The notes beneath the pieces were generated by a model. The model saw only the letters and a program-made list of their open reading frames with translations. It was not told the origin of the DNA and ran no database searches. A stretch of DNA of 42,076 nt. Source: a virus. Made by a program: the position numbers and the translations under genes. Numbering within the stretch: position 1 is the first letter of the stretch; each line of letters begins with the position of its first letter. Shown one piece after another: positions 32,173 through 40,049 of the stretch. Where the stretch lies: positions 1 through 42,076 of IMG/VR virus record IMGVR_UViG_3300009182_000119; one strand, given 5' to 3'.

Positions 32173-32218
32173 TGGGCTTCCACTCCTCTGAGAACTGTCA
32201 TTCCCAGCATGACAAAAT
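32173..32218. repeat. Hairpin repeat R2
   Basis: Second copy: TGGGCTTCCACTCCTCTGAG, then AACTGTCATT and ATGACA pairing with TGTCAT. The hairpin is imperfect compared with R1 but the same layout is kept. Confidence 0.7.
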
Positions 32219-32233
32219 CTTGTCTCCGAGGCT

Positions 32234-32288
32234 TTGGGCTTCCACCCTCCTAAGAACTATCATTTCCAAAACTTCTTAAAAATGATGG
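32234..32288. repeat. Hairpin repeat R3
   Basis: Third copy: TTGGGCTTCCACC, then TAAGAACTATCATTT, with a longer loop before AAATGAT closes the stem. It is adjacent to R2 and ends 14 bp before site 21. Confidence 0.65.
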
Positions 32289-32301
32289 AAACAAAAAAAC
32301 C

Positions 32302-32314
32302 CTAACATTGTTAG
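32302..32314. repeat. Palindrome site 21, CTAACATTGTTAG
   Basis: This copy lies just beyond the terminator of the 56-residue gene; outer CC and GG give a 17-bp palindrome (32300-32316). Confidence 0.95.
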
Positions 32315-32322
32315 GGCATGGG

Positions 32323-32349
32323 CAAAAGAAAATCCCCTTTCGGGGATTT
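32323..32349 (-). terminator. Rho-independent terminator of the 32.3-33.4 kb unit
   Basis: On the - strand an 8-bp stem AAATCCCC/GGGGATTT (loop GAAA) is followed by a T-rich TCTTTT tail, 3 bp beyond the last stop codon. Confidence 0.8.
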
Positions 32350-32351
32350 GT

Positions 32352-32522
32352 CTACATCAGGTCAAACATGTAATCGGGTTCTAATCCAAACTCATAGTGT
32401 AGTATCTCTTCGATATCTCCACCATCTGCGACCAACTGCTTTGCCTCTTCAATCATCTCGAGGGCTTCGGATTTTTCCATGCCATCACGGCGCATTAAAA
32501 CTTCCAAGATAGATAATTCCAT
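32352..32522 (-). CDS. Small acidic protein (56 aa)
   Basis: The start at 32522 (MELSILEVLMRRDGM) has GGAGTAATCATA ahead; the 21-codon longer frame does not. The protein is helical and acidic (EKSEALEMIEEAKQLVADGG), with a LEPDYMFD end. It follows the 96-residue gene by 19 bp, and both carry the same leader (TAACCCTA, then TGGAGTAAT). It is the last gene of the P4 transcript. No family is recognised. Confidence 0.6.
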   Translation of the reverse strand: MELSILEVLMRRDGMEKSEALEMIEEAKQLVADGGDIEEILHYEFGLEPDYMFDLM

Positions 32523-32541
32523 TATGATTACTCCAGTAGGG

Positions 32542-32832
32542 TTAAGAGATTTGTTCACGATACACATATACTGAATCTGCGCCATGACTATTCTGAGATA
32601 GGTAAGCAGAGATACATTCCTGCGCCATAGTGTGATCTGAGAAAATTGTAGGTTTGCCGTTTTCCTGCCCTAAGTAAGTAAAGCGAACCAAATATTTTCC
32701 GTCTTGCAAAGTATCAATAGATGCAGAGAATTTAGGGAATAGCTCCATTTGTCTCCATGCATCACCTTGAATCGAATCTAAATGCTTATAAAAGGTGGTT
32801 TCTACTTTTTTGGTTTTATAAAATACTGGCAT
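32542..32832 (-). CDS. Hypothetical protein (96 aa)
   Basis: The ATG at 32832 has GGAGTAATAAC upstream. The 96-residue protein has a strand-rich core (FSASIDTLQDGKYLVRFTYL, GADSVYVYREQ) with a basic N-terminus (YKTKKVETTFYKH). No family is recognised. Its leader shares CTTAACCCTA and TGGAGTAAT with that of the next gene, so the two leaders look duplicated. It belongs to the P4 transcript. Confidence 0.6.
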   Translation of the reverse strand: MPVFYKTKKVETTFYKHLDSIQGDAWRQMELFPKFSASIDTLQDGKYLVRFTYLGQENGKPTIFSDHTMAQECISAYLSQNSHGADSVYVYREQIS

Positions 32833-32871
32833 GTTATTACTCCATTAGGGTTAAGGGTTTCGGAGGATACC

Positions 32872-32884
32872 CTAACAATGTTAG
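32872..32884. repeat. Palindrome site 22 within a 27-bp perfect palindrome
   Basis: Flanks GGATACC and GGTATCC extend the symmetry to 27 bp (32865-32891), giving a 12-bp stem with a 3-nt loop. It is 9 bp past the 174-residue gene and has no T tract. Confidence 0.95.
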
Positions 32885-32899
32885 GGTATCCAATCCTAC

Positions 32900-33424
32900 T
32901 TAGTCGCCGATCATTCCAATATCAACACCCATTGACTCTAGGGCTTTGATAATGTTGCGTTGACAATCTTTGAGGTTATCGCTCAATGACTCTTGGCGAC
33001 GGTTGAATTTAAACAATACTGTTAGCTCCTCAATATTGCGTAACTCAGGTGAGCGATTATGCTTAGCGTCACCAGTTGATTCACCTTCGCCACCTTCGCC
33101 ACCTTCGGCACTCTCTACTACGGCTTTACCATACCGATCGGTGCGAGCATGATCCCTGATTTGTTTCCATGCTTGACTAGGGTTTTTATGCCAATCCTTG
33201 ATACCCTTACGGAAACGATCGCCTTCACCTTTTACCGCTTTACCTTCATCACTGGTATCAGTGTGCTTTAATTCGAACCAGTCAAACTCAGACCATTTTG
33301 CATTGAGTAACTTCGCATACTCGACATTTGCGCCGTATGTTGACTCATATTGAGCGATTACTTTATTGCGGGCTTCATCAATTAACTGCTCTAATGATTT
33401 GCCGTTTTCGATCATATCTAACAT
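32900..33424 (-). CDS. Paralogous early protein B (174 aa)
   Basis: Paralogue of the 176-residue protein at 31103-31633 (same blocks, including DAKHNRSPELRN and MGVDIGMI); the middle linker differs and has a Gly/Glu repeat (GGEGGEGES). The linker DNA is a tandem 9-bp repeat (CACCTTCGC, three times, about 33082-33108). GGAGTAATCAAT precedes the ATG. It is the first gene after P4. Similar parallel expression and flanking of the iteron-like array suggest a linked role; function unknown. Confidence 0.75.
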   Translation of the reverse strand: MLDMIENGKSLEQLIDEARNKVIAQYESTYGANVEYAKLLNAKWSEFDWFELKHTDTSDEGKAVKGEGDRFRKGIKDWHKNPSQAWKQIRDHARTDRYGKAVVESAEGGEGGEGESTGDAKHNRSPELRNIEELTVLFKFNRRQESLSDNLKDCQRNIIKALESMGVDIGMIGD

Positions 33425-33494
33425 ATTGATTACTCCATTTAAATACCTAGATCTGCTAGGTCAGATGCAAACCATTCTCTGTTTGCATAGGTTT

Positions 33495-33524
33495 ATTATA
33501 CTCTATTTGTAACACTAAATGCAA
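33495..33524 (-). promoter_or_regulatory. Sigma-70-type promoter P4
   Basis: TTGCAT (33524-33519) and TATAAT (33500-33495) lie 18 bp apart on the - strand. It heads the leftward transcript of the 174-, 96- and 56-residue genes. The flanks differ from P1-P3. Confidence 0.65.
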
Positions 33525-33552
33525 GTTATCAGAAACAATAAATAGCCCTACC

Positions 33553-33565
33553 CTAACAATGTTAG
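33553..33565. repeat. Palindrome site 23, CTAACAATGTTAG
   Basis: Rightmost copy, upstream of P4. No copy was noticed to the right. Confidence 0.95.
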
Positions 33566-33884
33566 GCTAGTAAAAACCAAGCATACCCACACCCCCATTT
33601 TAAAAAGTAGGAGTCCCCCACAGCCTATACTCACTAATTTGCACAAGAGATACAACGATTTAAAATATGGCTTCTTAAGCGACATGGCCCGCTAAGCCCC
33701 GCACCCTGTGACCCCTTAGTTGTAACACAACAACACCTTAACCCCCCTCCCCCTATTAAAGTATCCACAGACTTCCGCCAAAACGTACCTTAAGAACCCA
33801 CCCCCTATGTTTTTTATTCCGCAACCCCCAGGGGGATATATTTTTTGTAAAATATCTGAAACACTTAGAGAGTAGGGTGGGGCT

Positions 33885-34373
33885 ATGAAATTCACTATAA
33901 AAAAGGTCGACCTACGAAACCCGTCTCTGATAACGCTTATCTGCTATTTACAAAAAAAGATTCTGCCAAGCGACAACATCTACAAACCAGAACGGGGCCA
34001 TTGGTGGATTGCGTATGCACAGGATGGAAAGCCTGTCGGCTTTGCGGGTTTGGTCCGTTCGATCAAGTGGACCGACACAGGTTACTTATGTAGAGCAGGT
34101 GTGCTCGATGGCTATACAGGCAACGGGTTGCAAAAAAGATTAATCCAAGCTCGCATCAAGCAAGCCAGAAAACTTGGGTGGAACTGGTGCATCACCGATA
34201 CTACTAATAACCCTGCAAGCGCTAACTCCTTGATTAATGCGGGATTTAAGATATATACTCCAGGACAGCCATGGTCGTTCCGTAACGCAATCTACTGGAA
34301 ATATAAGGTGCAGCCTGATGCCGTACAAAGACGCGAACGTAAAAAAGTTAAAGCATGCGGAGTACAGCCGTGA
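33885..34373 (+). CDS. GNAT-family acetyltransferase
   Basis: A 162-residue protein. The acetyl-CoA loop is visible as GVLDGYTGNGLQKRLIQARI near residues 70-90, followed by strand-helix WCITDTTNNPASANSLINAGF, typical of motif B. It should transfer acetyl from acetyl-CoA to an amine of an unknown substrate. It is the first gene of the rightward region, with AGGGTGGGG ahead of the ATG. The HNH gene overlaps its end by 56 bp in another frame. It could modify a host protein, which is not shown. Confidence 0.8.
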   Translation: MKFTIKKVDLRNPSLITLICYLQKKILPSDNIYKPERGHWWIAYAQDGKPVGFAGLVRSIKWTDTGYLCRAGVLDGYTGNGLQKRLIQARIKQARKLGWNWCITDTTNNPASANSLINAGFKIYTPGQPWSFRNAIYWKYKVQPDAVQRRERKKVKACGVQP

Positions 34374-34701
34374 CTACTATGAGAAGAATGGTGAGAAGGT
34401 TCGCAAACGAGCAGCAGAGCTAAAACGGATTAAACGCAAAGAATGGTATGAGTTTAAAGGTACATTTAAATGTACAAATTGCGGGTTTTCTCATTCAGCG
34501 GCTATGGACTTTCATCATGTAGACCGAACAAACTATAGGTCTGTTAACGAGCTAGCGCAAAACGGTAACTATAAAGCGGCAAGAGAAGAGATTAAAAAGT
34601 GCATAGCTCTATGCGCTAATTGCCACAGGATTCACCACCACGAAGAACGCCTAAAGAAGAAAAAGAAACTCAAAGGCAAGAAAAAGAAATCTAACCCGTA
34701 G
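34318..34701 (+). CDS. HNH endonuclease with zinc-binding cysteines
   Basis: A 127-residue basic protein. The Cys pair KCTNCGF and the second pair ALCANCH bind zinc, MDFHHVDRT is the first part of the HNH core, and CHRIHHHEE gives the final His. A very Lys-rich tail (KKKKKLKGKKKKSNP) would help DNA contact. HNH enzymes near terminases often cut DNA during packaging. The start at 34318 (MPYKD) overlaps the GNAT gene; AAGGTG is upstream. Confidence 0.8.
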   Translation: MPYKDANVKKLKHAEYSRDYYEKNGEKVRKRAAELKRIKRKEWYEFKGTFKCTNCGFSHSAAMDFHHVDRTNYRSVNELAQNGNYKAAREEIKKCIALCANCHRIHHHEERLKKKKKLKGKKKKSNP

Positions 34702-34931
34702 GTATAAAAAGTGCATGAAATTTCAATAAAAAATATACAAGTACTTATATAAGTAAAAAAGATAAACCTACATAACATGTATATAAAACCGCAAAATCTA
34801 TACACATCCAAAAAACATGTATAATTGATGCACCGCAACAAATTGTTTCGTATAATGTACAAAAATTATTAAATGGGGTACACTACTTCTGAGCGCTTTT
34901 GCTCATACACACAACACACAGGAGCTTTATT
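34702..34931 (+). promoter_or_regulatory. AT-rich intergenic region with weak promoter-like elements
   Basis: Two TATAAT-like boxes are at 34820-34825 and 34851-34856; TTGATG at 34825-34830 is 20 bp before the second, longer than the usual spacing. GAGCGCTTTTGCTC is a small hairpin near 34888. It may contain a rightward promoter for the packaging genes, but nothing is decisive. Confidence 0.35.
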
Positions 34932-35120
34932 ATGAATCCATATGAACTACGCTATCAGTTACTTGAGTCCGCTAAAAGCATGCTATACGGGCAGTTTCAC
35001 GCCACAATGCAACTTTGGGATTTAATGGGTAAAGCGGGTGAACCCCCTAAGTTTCCTTCCTATCAAGAGGTACTTGAGAGAGCTGCGGAAATGAATAAGT
35101 TTATTAGCGAAAGCAAGTAA
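34932..35120 (+). CDS. Small protein (62 aa) before the terminase
   Basis: The ATG at 34932 (MNPYELRYQLLESAK) has AGGAGC eight nt before it; the longer frame is not favoured. It is helical, ending in ERAAEMNKFISESK. No family is recognised. The place just before the small terminase is common for small packaging-associated proteins. Confidence 0.65.
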   Translation: MNPYELRYQLLESAKSMLYGQFHATMQLWDLMGKAGEPPKFPSYQEVLERAAEMNKFISESK

Positions 35121-35241
35121 ACTAACCTCACTCTTCACGTGAGTCGCGTCAGGGGTGTACGTGCAAACAAACACCCCACCAAAAAAGTTTGTGGTATAGT
35201 TCAAAAAACTGGAGCGCCACACACTTGCATTTCGCCCTGCA
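35121..35241 (+). other. Short non-coding leader before the small terminase
   Basis: A hairpin pairing GGGGTGT with ACACCCC lies at about 35152-35177 and has no T tract. TATAGT near 35193 is a possible -10 box without a clear -35. No strong ribosome site is seen before the small terminase ATG. Confidence 0.3.
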
Positions 35242-35841
35242 ATGACAATTAATATTGAGCCTACTAAGGACATCCCACCTCCGTATGATTTGACGGACGC
35301 CCAAACTTCGTCTTTTGCTGAAGAACTGGCGGTGGTATCAAATACCCAAGACGTACTAGAACAACTTGGTCCTCCCCCTGAGATGGACAAGGAAGACGCT
35401 ATTAAAACGGCAAGTCTCTTGGAAAGTGCAGTCAAAAAACAAGACAAGGGAGCACTCTCTTCACCGCCTGTAGCATTTGCGGCACGGGAGTTTTTGCGGG
35501 TGTACAGCTCACGGATAGCTGCCGAGATGACAGACGTCAGGTCAGCCCTTACTAATAAGCTATTAGAACTAGCCAATTGCGGAGACGCCAGGTACGAGCT
35601 AAAGGCTATTGAGTTACTGGGTAAGCACTCAGATATAGCGCTGTTCACTGAACGCTCCGAAGTGACCATTAACTATAAAGACTCTACCGATTTAGAAACG
35701 GCAATCAAGGAGCGGATCAAGCGCCTACTAAATGCCAAGGATGTTACCCCCGAGAGAGATGCTATGAGTAATCTGGACGACGCGCTAGGTATAGTAGATA
35801 TGGGTACGCCAGTAGAGGTAAGCAAAGATAATGCTAGCTAA
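35242..35841 (+). CDS. Small terminase subunit (likely)
   Basis: A 199-residue protein, helical, with an acidic N-terminus and a C-terminus that runs into the large subunit gene (11-nt overlap). The central part (ALTNKLLELANCGDARYELKAIELLGKHSDIALF) resembles the small-terminase core with its repeated helix-hairpin. It would bind the packaging start on phage DNA and regulate the large subunit. The ribosome site is unclear, so the start could be different. The gene order small-large-portal supports it. Confidence 0.75.
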   Translation: MTINIEPTKDIPPPYDLTDAQTSSFAEELAVVSNTQDVLEQLGPPPEMDKEDAIKTASLLESAVKKQDKGALSSPPVAFAAREFLRVYSSRIAAEMTDVRSALTNKLLELANCGDARYELKAIELLGKHSDIALFTERSEVTINYKDSTDLETAIKERIKRLLNAKDVTPERDAMSNLDDALGIVDMGTPVEVSKDNAS

Positions 35842-37372
35842 AGAAGTCATACAGAACGTTAGCTTAGAAGATATCCCTAGTATTCTTCATCTCCTGCCTG
35901 AAGCAGAACAGCTCAAGCTATTAGAAGACTTAGATATTCTAGGTAAGTTAAAGAGTAAAGAGCAGGCCCAAGTTAAGTTCATGGAGTTTGTTAAAAAGGT
36001 TTGGCCCACATTCATAGCAGGAAAACATCATGCAGATATGGCAGAAGCATTTGAAGCAGTCGCTAACGGCACTTGCAAACGGCTTATTATTAATATGCCT
36101 CCCCGTCATACAAAGAGCGAATTTGCGTCTTACTTGCTTCCTGCTTGGTTTCTGGGTAAGTTCCCACAGAAAAAGATTATCGAAACAGCCCATACTGCAG
36201 AGCTTGCTGTTGGGTTTGGACGAAAAGTACGTAATCTTGTCGACTCAGAGGTATATAAGTCTATATTCCCAGGTGTTGGACTGCAGTCTGACAGTAAAGC
36301 GGCTGGAAGGTGGGCGACCAACCATGGTGGAGACTATTTTGCTATTGGTGTTGGGGGCGCTGTCACGGGTAAGGGAGCGGACGTCCTCATTATTGACGAC
36401 CCTCACTCAGAGCAAGAGGCAACTCTAGCCGAAACTAACTCGGATATTTACGATAAAACGTACGAGTGGTACACCTCAGGACCTCGTCAGCGTCTACAGC
36501 CAGGTGGGGCAATCATTATCGTTATGACAAGATGGTCCAAAAAGGACCTTACTGGTCAGGTATTAAAGTCAGACGCCCAAAGGGATGGAGAGGGGTGGAG
36601 ACTGATTGAGTTTCCAGCACTATTTGACGATGACACCCCGCTTTGGCCTGAGTTTTGGAGCCAAAAAGAGCTATTTGCACTGCGGGAAGAACTCCCAGTT
36701 AGTAAATGGCAGGCTCAATATATGCAGCAGCCGACCTCTGAGGTCTCTGCAATCATCAAAAGAGAGTGGTGGCAGATTTGGGAAGATGAAACCCCACCTG
36801 CCTGTGAGTTTACTATCCAGTCTTGGGATACGGCATTCCTTAAAACTGAGCGATCAGACTATTCTGCGTGTACAACATGGGGGGTTTTCTATCAAGATGA
36901 CGATACAGGGCGCTCACAAGCTAACATTATCTTGCTTAATTCGTTCAAAAGACGGATGGAGTTTCCTGAACTAAAGCAAAAAGCGGTGGAACAATACAAA
37001 GAATGGGAGCCAGATAGCTTAATAGTTGAGGCAAAAGCGTCAGGTGCGCCACTTGTTTTTGAATTAAGAGCGATGGGGCTACCTGTACAGGAGTACACTC
37101 CATCAAAGGGTAATGATAAAATTTCTCGTTTAAATGCAGTTGCAGATATATTTGCATCTGGTAGAGTATGGGTACCAGGTACTCGTTGGGCCGATGAGCT
37201 AGTTGAGGAAGTTGCTAGTTTTCCATCAGGCGAACACGATGACTTGGTTGACTCGATGAGCCAAGCCTTACTAAGATTTAGGCGTGGTGGATTTATTAGA
37301 TTAGATAGTGATGAAGAAGATGAGCCTATGGCGTTTAGGTCACGTAGGCAAAAAGGATACTACAACGTATAA
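35831..37372 (+). CDS. Large terminase subunit
   Basis: A 513-residue packaging motor. Its ATPase part has a Walker A variant NMPPRHTKSEF, Walker B VLIIDDPHSE and a coupling motif VMTRWSKKDLTGQ. The nuclease part has the RNase H-like acidic residues in QSWDTAF, IVEAKASG and EHDDLVDSM. It cuts and pumps DNA into the capsid. It overlaps the small subunit gene by 11 nt and precedes the portal by 8 nt. The length fits the family. Confidence 0.95.
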   Translation: MLAKEVIQNVSLEDIPSILHLLPEAEQLKLLEDLDILGKLKSKEQAQVKFMEFVKKVWPTFIAGKHHADMAEAFEAVANGTCKRLIINMPPRHTKSEFASYLLPAWFLGKFPQKKIIETAHTAELAVGFGRKVRNLVDSEVYKSIFPGVGLQSDSKAAGRWATNHGGDYFAIGVGGAVTGKGADVLIIDDPHSEQEATLAETNSDIYDKTYEWYTSGPRQRLQPGGAIIIVMTRWSKKDLTGQVLKSDAQRDGEGWRLIEFPALFDDDTPLWPEFWSQKELFALREELPVSKWQAQYMQQPTSEVSAIIKREWWQIWEDETPPACEFTIQSWDTAFLKTERSDYSACTTWGVFYQDDDTGRSQANIILLNSFKRRMEFPELKQKAVEQYKEWEPDSLIVEAKASGAPLVFELRAMGLPVQEYTPSKGNDKISRLNAVADIFASGRVWVPGTRWADELVEEVASFPSGEHDDLVDSMSQALLRFRRGGFIRLDSDEEDEPMAFRSRRQKGYYNV

Positions 37373-37380
37373 GGCAAATT

Positions 37381-39858
37381 ATGGCAATTGAAAAAGGATT
37401 ATACGCAGCCCCTATGGGTATGGAGCAGTTAGCCATGCAGGAAGAGCCTCTTGAAATTACTATTGAGGATCCTGAGTCAGTTGAAATTGGTATTGATGGG
37501 CTAGCAATTCGGATAGAACCAGATGACGAAGAAGAAGATGACTTTTCTGCAAACCTTGCAGAGGACATGGATGAGCGAGAGCTTCAGGCTATAGCTTCGG
37601 ATTTAATTGGTGAGTTTGATGAGGACATTAGCTCACGCAAAGACTGGATGCAGACTTACGTTGATGGTCTAGAACTCCTAGGTATGAAGATTGAAGAGCG
37701 CACTGAACCGTGGGAAGGCGCTTGCGGTGTTTATCATCCGCTATTGTCTGAAGCATTAGTAAAATTCCAATCTGAGACCATGATGGAGACGTTTCCAGCA
37801 GCAGGTCCAGTAAAAATTGAGATTATTGGTAAAGAGACAACAGAGAAAAAAGATGCAGCGGAGCGTGTCAGAGATGACATGAACCACCAGCTAACAGATG
37901 TGATGAAAGAATATCGTCCTGAGCACGAGCGTATGCTTTGGGGTTTGGGTTTATCAGGTAATGCCTTCAAAAAAGTTTATTACGATCCAGGTTTAGAGCG
38001 TCAAGCCTCTATATTTATTCCTGCGGAAGATATTGTTGTGCCTTATGGCGCTAGCAATATTGAAACTTCTGAGCGTGTTACGCATGTGATGCGTAAAACT
38101 AAGAACGAGGTAATTAAATTACAAGTAGCAGGTTTTTATCGTGATATTGACCTTGCTGAACCTGTTAATTCGCTAGATGAAGTAGAAAAAAAGATTGCTG
38201 AGAAGATGGGCTTTAGAGCTACGTCAGATGATCGCTTCAAACTTCTTGAAATGCATGTCAATTTAGACCTTCCTGGCTACGAACATAAAGATAAAAAAGG
38301 CAGACCCACTGGTATTGCTCTTCCTTACGTAATAACTATTGAAAAAGGCACAAGTAATGTCCTTGCAATTCGACGGAACTGGGAACCAGACGACAAAACA
38401 CACGCAAAACGCAACCATTTCGTCCATTATGGTTATATTCCAGGTTTTGGTTTTTATTGCTTTGGTCTTATCCACCTTATTGGCGCTTTTGCTAAGTCAG
38501 GCACTAGTATTCTCCGACAATTGGTTGACGCAGGAACCCTTAGCAACCTGCCAGGTGGCTTTAAGACCCGTGGATTGCGAATCAAAGGCGATGACACACC
38601 GATAAGCCCTGGAGAATTCCGTGATGTAGACGTTCCAAGCGGAACAATGCGAGATAACATCCTACCGTTACCGTATAAAGAGCCAAGTCAGACCTTATAT
38701 CAGTTAATGAATCAAATTATTGACGAAGGTCGTCGTTTTGCAGCCGCTGCGGATATGAAAGTGTCCGATATGTCTGCTAATTCGCCAGTAGGAACTACTT
38801 TAGCTATATTAGAGCGTACTTTGAAGGTGATGAGCGCAGTACAGGCTCGTATTCACTATGCAATGAAGCAAGAATTCCGCTTATTAAAGAAAATTATCGC
38901 TGATTACACTCCTGAAGAGTATAGCTATGAGCCTATTGAAGGCAGTCGTAGGGCTAAAAAGTCAGATTATGACCAAGTAAATGTCATACCTGTAAGTGAT
39001 CCTAATGCGGCTACTATGTCTCAAAAGGTAGTGCAGTATCAAGCGGCCCTGCAATTGGCTCAATCTGCTCCACAACTCTACGATCTCCCACTTCTACATC
39101 GTCAGATGTTAGACGTGTTGGGCATTAAAAACTACCAAAAATTAGTACCAACACAAGATGATAGAAAACCAGTTGACCCAGTTACTGAGAACCAAAACAT
39201 TTTGATGATGAAGCCAGTTAAAGCTTTCCTCTACCAAGACCATCAGGCTCATATTGCAGTGCACATGTCAGCCATGCAAGATCCTAAGATTATGCAACTT
39301 GTCCAGCAAAGCCCAATGGCACAGGCAATTGGTGCGGCTATGTCTGCTCACATTGCTGAGCATATTGGCTATGAGTATCGCAAGCAGATGGAAATGCGGA
39401 TGGGCATGGAACTTCCACCCGATAACAAACAATACGAAGATGAAGGCATTCCAGAACATTTGGAAGTCAGAATCTCGCAACTCGCTGCTAAAGCAGCGCA
39501 ACAACTGTTGCAGCAGAACCAACAAGAGGCTCAAGCTCAACAAAACGCACAAGCGCAACAAGACCCACTGGTCCAAATGCAACAGCAAGAATTACAGCTC
39601 AAGCAACAGGACATGCAACTTAAGCAGCAAAAACTTCAAATTGATGCAGCAGCTAAAGCTGACCAGATTCGTGTAGAAGAAAGCCGAATCGAATCTCAGA
39701 AAGAAATTGCTGGTATGCAAGTTGGAGCAAAAATAGCCAAAGATAAAGCCCAACTTGAAGCTAAGATGGAATTAGAAGGTTTAAAAATTGGCACAGACAT
39801 CGCCCATAAAAAGGCGCAACTCAACGTACCAAAAGGGACGCAAAATAAAGGTGATTAA
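37381..39858 (+). CDS. Portal protein
   Basis: An 825-residue portal of the podovirus kind. The N-terminal DWMQTYVDGLELLG, then RTEPWEGACGVYHPLLSEAL, is a typical start; the middle DIVVPYGASNIETSERVTHV and the PSGTMRDNILPLPYKEPS part fit the portal core. The last 150 residues are a Gln/Ala-rich coiled coil (QQELQLKQQDMQLKQQ). It forms the ring through which DNA enters and leaves. AAGGCAAATT precedes the ATG. The next gene starts at the last base of the stop codon. Confidence 0.9.
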   Translation: MAIEKGLYAAPMGMEQLAMQEEPLEITIEDPESVEIGIDGLAIRIEPDDEEEDDFSANLAEDMDERELQAIASDLIGEFDEDISSRKDWMQTYVDGLELLGMKIEERTEPWEGACGVYHPLLSEALVKFQSETMMETFPAAGPVKIEIIGKETTEKKDAAERVRDDMNHQLTDVMKEYRPEHERMLWGLGLSGNAFKKVYYDPGLERQASIFIPAEDIVVPYGASNIETSERVTHVMRKTKNEVIKLQVAGFYRDIDLAEPVNSLDEVEKKIAEKMGFRATSDDRFKLLEMHVNLDLPGYEHKDKKGRPTGIALPYVITIEKGTSNVLAIRRNWEPDDKTHAKRNHFVHYGYIPGFGFYCFGLIHLIGAFAKSGTSILRQLVDAGTLSNLPGGFKTRGLRIKGDDTPISPGEFRDVDVPSGTMRDNILPLPYKEPSQTLYQLMNQIIDEGRRFAAAADMKVSDMSANSPVGTTLAILERTLKVMSAVQARIHYAMKQEFRLLKKIIADYTPEEYSYEPIEGSRRAKKSDYDQVNVIPVSDPNAATMSQKVVQYQAALQLAQSAPQLYDLPLLHRQMLDVLGIKNYQKLVPTQDDRKPVDPVTENQNILMMKPVKAFLYQDHQAHIAVHMSAMQDPKIMQLVQQSPMAQAIGAAMSAHIAEHIGYEYRKQMEMRMGMELPPDNKQYEDEGIPEHLEVRISQLAAKAAQQLLQQNQQEAQAQQNAQAQQDPLVQMQQQELQLKQQDMQLKQQKLQIDAAAKADQIRVEESRIESQKEIAGMQVGAKIAKDKAQLEAKMELEGLKIGTDIAHKKAQLNVPKGTQNKGD

Positions 39859-40049
39859 TGGATAGAACGCTTGAGGTACTGCTTGAACAGTACAGAAATA
39901 AGCGCAGTCAAATAGCTGATGCCGTTTCCAGTGGCGCAGCTAAGGATTACGCGGAATACCGCGCACTTTGTGGTGAGATTCGAGGACTGCTCACTGCCGA
40001 GATGTATTTAACAGACCTTGCAAAAAACCTGGAGAATTCTGATGACTAA
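39858..40049 (+). CDS. Small protein (63 aa) between portal and GroES-like gene
   Basis: A mostly helical 63-residue protein (VLLEQYRNKRSQIADAVSSG, ALCGEIRGLLTAEMYLTDLA). It starts one base inside the portal stop (TTAATGG) and ends 8 nt inside the next gene. Small helical proteins in this place are usually structural accessories, but its role is not known. Confidence 0.7.
   Translation: MDRTLEVLLEQYRNKRSQIADAVSSGAAKDYAEYRALCGEIRGLLTAEMYLTDLAKNLENSDD

Larger units (their letters stand above)
33425..33884. other. Divergent non-coding region
   Basis: This 460-bp stretch holds P4 and palindrome site 23 and separates leftward early from rightward genes. It has C-rich runs and CCCCCAGGGGG followed by an AT tract at 33825-33846; a similar TATA-x-CCCCCTGGGG lies at 31916-31931 in the other direction. 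I see no coding frame and no strong rightward promoter. Confidence 0.6.

Noticed and set aside
32865-32891. 27-bp perfect palindrome as terminator of the 174-residue gene
   Set aside because: The 12-bp stem is strong, but no T tract follows; it is listed as an extended palindrome site.
21674-33565. CRISPR array or attC-like cassette array
   Set aside because: The repeats are short, irregularly spaced (120-1034 bp), occur in both orientations and lie inside genes; no spacers or cas genes are present.
36030-36428. 132-residue + strand open frame within the large terminase gene
   Set aside because: It overlaps the terminase in another frame, lacks a ribosome site and has no coding character.
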